From Streptomyces sp. Tue6028 (lineage in GTDB: Bacteria; Actinomycetota; Actinomycetes; Streptomycetales; Streptomycetaceae), in assembly GCF_002300165.1 (NCBI RefSeq), contig NZ_MLCE01000029.1, forward strand, positions 30,794 to 94,793: 64,000 nt of DNA. Reading direction: 5' to 3'. Made by a program: the position numbers and the translations under genes. The notes under the pieces were generated by a model. It was given only the letters and a program-made list of their open reading frames with translations, was not told the DNA's origin and searched no databases. Positions 62,049 to 64,000 of this stretch are shown here, piece by piece (position 1 is the first letter of the stretch; every line of letters starts with the position of its first letter).

Positions 62049-63734
62049 TTGAGTCATCCGCATCCTGAACTCGGTCCGCCGCCCAAGCTCCCCGAGGGCG
62101 GCCTCAGGGTCACCCCGCTCGGCGGCCTCGGCGAAATCGGCCGGAACATGACGGTCTTCGAATACGGAGGCCGCCTGCTGATCGTCGACTGCGGAGTGCT
62201 CTTCCCCGAGGAGGAGCAGCCCGGAATCGACCTGATCCTGCCGGACTTCACGTCCATCAGGGACCGCCTCGACGACATCGAGGGCATCGTCCTCACGCAC
62301 GGCCACGAGGACCACATCGGCGGTGTCCCCTTCCTCCTGCGCGAGAAGCCGGACATCCCGCTCATCGGCTCCAAGCTGACCCTCGCCCTCATCGAGGCGA
62401 AGCTTCAGGAGCACCGCATCCGCCCGTACACGCTCGAAGTGGCCGAGGGCCAGCGCGAGCGCATCGGCCCCTTCGACTGCGAGTTCATCGCCGTCAACCA
62501 CTCCATCCCGGACGCCCTCGCGGTCGCCATCCGCACCCCTGCGGGCATGGCCGTCCACACCGGCGACTTCAAGATGGACCAGCTTCCGCTGGACCGCCGT
62601 CTCACGGACCTGCACGCGTTCGCACGGCTGAGCGAGGAGGGCATCGACCTCCTGCTCGCGGACTCCACCAACGCCGAGGTCCCGGGATTCGTCCCGCCCG
62701 AGCGCGACATCTCCAACGTGCTGCGCCAGGTGTTCGCCGGCGCCCACAAGCGGATCATCGTCGCGAGCTTCGCCAGCCACGTCCACCGCATCCAGCAGAT
62801 CCTCGACGCCGCCCACGAGTACGGCCGCCGGGTCGCCTTCGTCGGCCGCTCGATGGTCCGCAACATGGGCATCGCGCGCGACCTCGGATACCTCAAGGTC
62901 CCGCCGGGCCTGGTGGTCGACGTCAAGACACTGGACGACCTGCCGGACAACGAGGTCGTGCTCGTCTGCACGGGTTCCCAGGGCGAGCCGATGGCCGCCC
63001 TGTCGAGGATGGCGAACCGGGATCACCAGATCCGCATCGTCCAGGGCGACACGGTCATCCTGGCGTCGTCCCTGATCCCGGGCAACGAGAACGCGGTCTA
63101 CCGCGTCATCAACGGCCTTTCCCGCTGGGGCGCGAACGTCGTCCACAAGGGCAACGCCAAGGTGCACGTCTCCGGCCACGCCTCCGCCGGTGAGCTGCTG
63201 TACTTCTACAACATCTGCAAGCCGCGGAACCTGATGCCCGTCCACGGCGAATGGCGTCACCTGCGCGCCAACGCCGAACTCGGCGCTCTCACCGGCGTCC
63301 CGCACGACCGCATCGTGATCGCCGAGGACGGCGTCGTGGTCGACCTCGTCGAGGGCAAGGCCAAGATCTCCGGCAAGGTCCAGGCCGGATACGTGTACGT
63401 CGACGGCCTCTCGGTCGGTGACGTCGGCGAGCCCGCGCTCAAGGACCGCAAGATCCTCGGTGACGAGGGCATCATCTCGGTCTTCGTGGTGATGGACTCC
63501 AGCACCGGAAAGATCACCGGTGGTCCGCACGTCCAGGCACGGGGCTCCGGTATCGACGACTCCGCCTTCGCAGACGTCGTCCCGAAGATCACCGAGGTCC
63601 TGGAACGCTCCGCCCAGGACGGCGTGGTCGAGCCCCACCAGCTGCAGCAACTCATCCGCCGCACGCTGGGCAAGTGGGTCTCCGACACCTACCGCCGACG
63701 CCCGATGATCCTCCCGGTCGTCGTCGAGGTCTGA
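62049..63734 (+). CDS. rnj: Ribonuclease J
   Basis: 561-aa metallo-beta-lactamase/beta-CASP ribonuclease with 5'-3' exo- and endonuclease activity in RNA decay and rRNA maturation. Metal motif HGHEDHIGG (near residue 85), later HTGDFKMD, and the beta-CASP region with SFASHVHRIQQI and SGHASAGE are present; the C-terminal domain follows. The TTG start at 62049 has GAGGAG six bases upstream and begins the SHPHPELG sequence I remember from Streptomyces; no in-frame ATG or GTG lies nearby. It stands next to pnp-related genes and before an rRNA operon. Confidence 0.95.
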   Translation: MSHPHPELGPPPKLPEGGLRVTPLGGLGEIGRNMTVFEYGGRLLIVDCGVLFPEEEQPGIDLILPDFTSIRDRLDDIEGIVLTHGHEDHIGGVPFLLREKPDIPLIGSKLTLALIEAKLQEHRIRPYTLEVAEGQRERIGPFDCEFIAVNHSIPDALAVAIRTPAGMAVHTGDFKMDQLPLDRRLTDLHAFARLSEEGIDLLLADSTNAEVPGFVPPERDISNVLRQVFAGAHKRIIVASFASHVHRIQQILDAAHEYGRRVAFVGRSMVRNMGIARDLGYLKVPPGLVVDVKTLDDLPDNEVVLVCTGSQGEPMAALSRMANRDHQIRIVQGDTVILASSLIPGNENAVYRVINGLSRWGANVVHKGNAKVHVSGHASAGELLYFYNICKPRNLMPVHGEWRHLRANAELGALTGVPHDRIVIAEDGVVVDLVEGKAKISGKVQAGYVYVDGLSVGDVGEPALKDRKILGDEGIISVFVVMDSSTGKITGGPHVQARGSGIDDSAFADVVPKITEVLERSAQDGVVEPHQLQQLIRRTLGKWVSDTYRRRPMILPVVVEV

Positions 63735-63754
63735 CCTCACAGACGCGCCAACCA

Positions 63755-63794
63755 GGAGCGGGGCGCCTCGATTTGCATCGGGGCGCCCCGCTCC
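63755..63794 (+). terminator. Terminator after RNase J
   Basis: GGAGCGGGGCGCC (63755-63767) pairs with GGCGCCCCGCTCC (63782-63794), loop of 14 bases, 20 bases after the stop. Confidence 0.85.
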
Positions 63795-63860
63795 AGTACG
63801 TTTACGGCTCCGCCTGAACGGGAACCCGGCACAACTGCGTGCCCGGAACCACCCGAGCAG

Positions 63861-64000
63861 GGCGGAAATTCCGACTCAGAATCTCTGATAAAGTCGGAAC
63901 CGCCGGAAAGGGAAACGCGAAAGCGAGAACCTGGAAAGCACCGAGGAAATCGGATCGGAAAGATCTGATAGAGTCGGAAACGCAAGACCGAAGGGAAACT
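63861..64000 (+). promoter_or_regulatory. Probable rRNA operon promoter/leader region
   Basis: The composition changes sharply to A/G-rich. A 20-base element, CTGATAAAGTCGGAA at 63886 and CTGATAGAGTCGGAA at 63966, is repeated exactly 80 bases apart, with AAGGGAAACGCGAAAGCGAG between. I recognise this text from the region upstream of Streptomyces 16S rRNA genes, where multiple promoters lie in series. The 16S gene itself is beyond the window. Confidence 0.65.

Noticed and set aside
63737..63985. Small reverse frame after RNase J
   Set aside because: It covers the RNase J terminator and the presumed rRNA leader, and has no protein features.

Overview
The window is about 64 kb of a Streptomyces (or very close actinomycete) chromosome. 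GC content is very high with strong third-position GC bias, GTG and TTG starts are common, most neighbouring genes overlap by an ATGA/GTGA junction, and the core gene order (dxr-rseP-ispG-proS-rimP-nusA-rnpM-infB-rbfA-truB-ribF-rpsO-pnp-dapB-thyX-dapA-rnj) is the one I know from Streptomyces. All calls come from reading the sequence; no database was searched.

Region 1 (1-12.3 kb) is an accessory sugar locus that reads as a xyloglucan utilisation cluster: the end of a sugar ABC permease, a Tat-exported GH74, a GH42 beta-galactosidase, a GH95 alpha-fucosidase, a secreted GH12, then a convergent GH31 alpha-xylosidase and a LacI regulator with GAAGCGCTTC operators in front of it. Together these would cut the backbone outside the cell, import oligosaccharides and strip galactose, fucose and xylose inside.

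Region 2 (12.3-28 kb) holds an acyl-CoA dehydrogenase, an unknown 161-aa protein and a full-length SecA whose position here may mean it is a second copy. Then come isoprenoid genes dxr and ispG flanking a site-2 protease, two GNAT acetyltransferases and proS. A short reverse-strand cassette follows: an aminoglycoside-phosphotransferase-like protein that has lost its catalytic residues, a ferritin-like protein and a lipoprotein.

Region 3 (28-40.5 kb) is the translation/transcription operon rimP-nusA-rnpM-infB-ylxP-rbfA-truB, interrupted by a 1300-aa protein that joins a serine-less trypsin-like domain to a STAND-type P-loop NTPase, then ribF. The infB leader carries three tandem overlapping micro-ORFs.

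Region 4 (40.5-53 kb) is accessory: a reverse-strand oligopeptide ABC transporter with an unusual C-terminally anchored binding protein, a 1265-aa Pro/Ala-rich MinD/ParA-type ATPase resembling type VII secretion-associated proteins but with no secretion genes beside it, a membrane-anchored PQQ-like beta-propeller protein followed by a 20-bp tandem repeat, and a lone DUF397 protein.

Region 5 (53-64 kb) returns to core genes: rpsO-pnp-M16 protease-dapB, thyX, dapA and RNase J. The last ~140 bases look like the leader of an rRNA operon whose 16S gene lies beyond the window.

The strongest candidates for something undescribed are the trypsin-like/STAND protein, the pseudokinase cassette, the micro-ORF leader of infB, and the SecA plus unknown-protein pair with a hairpin over the first gene's ribosome binding site.
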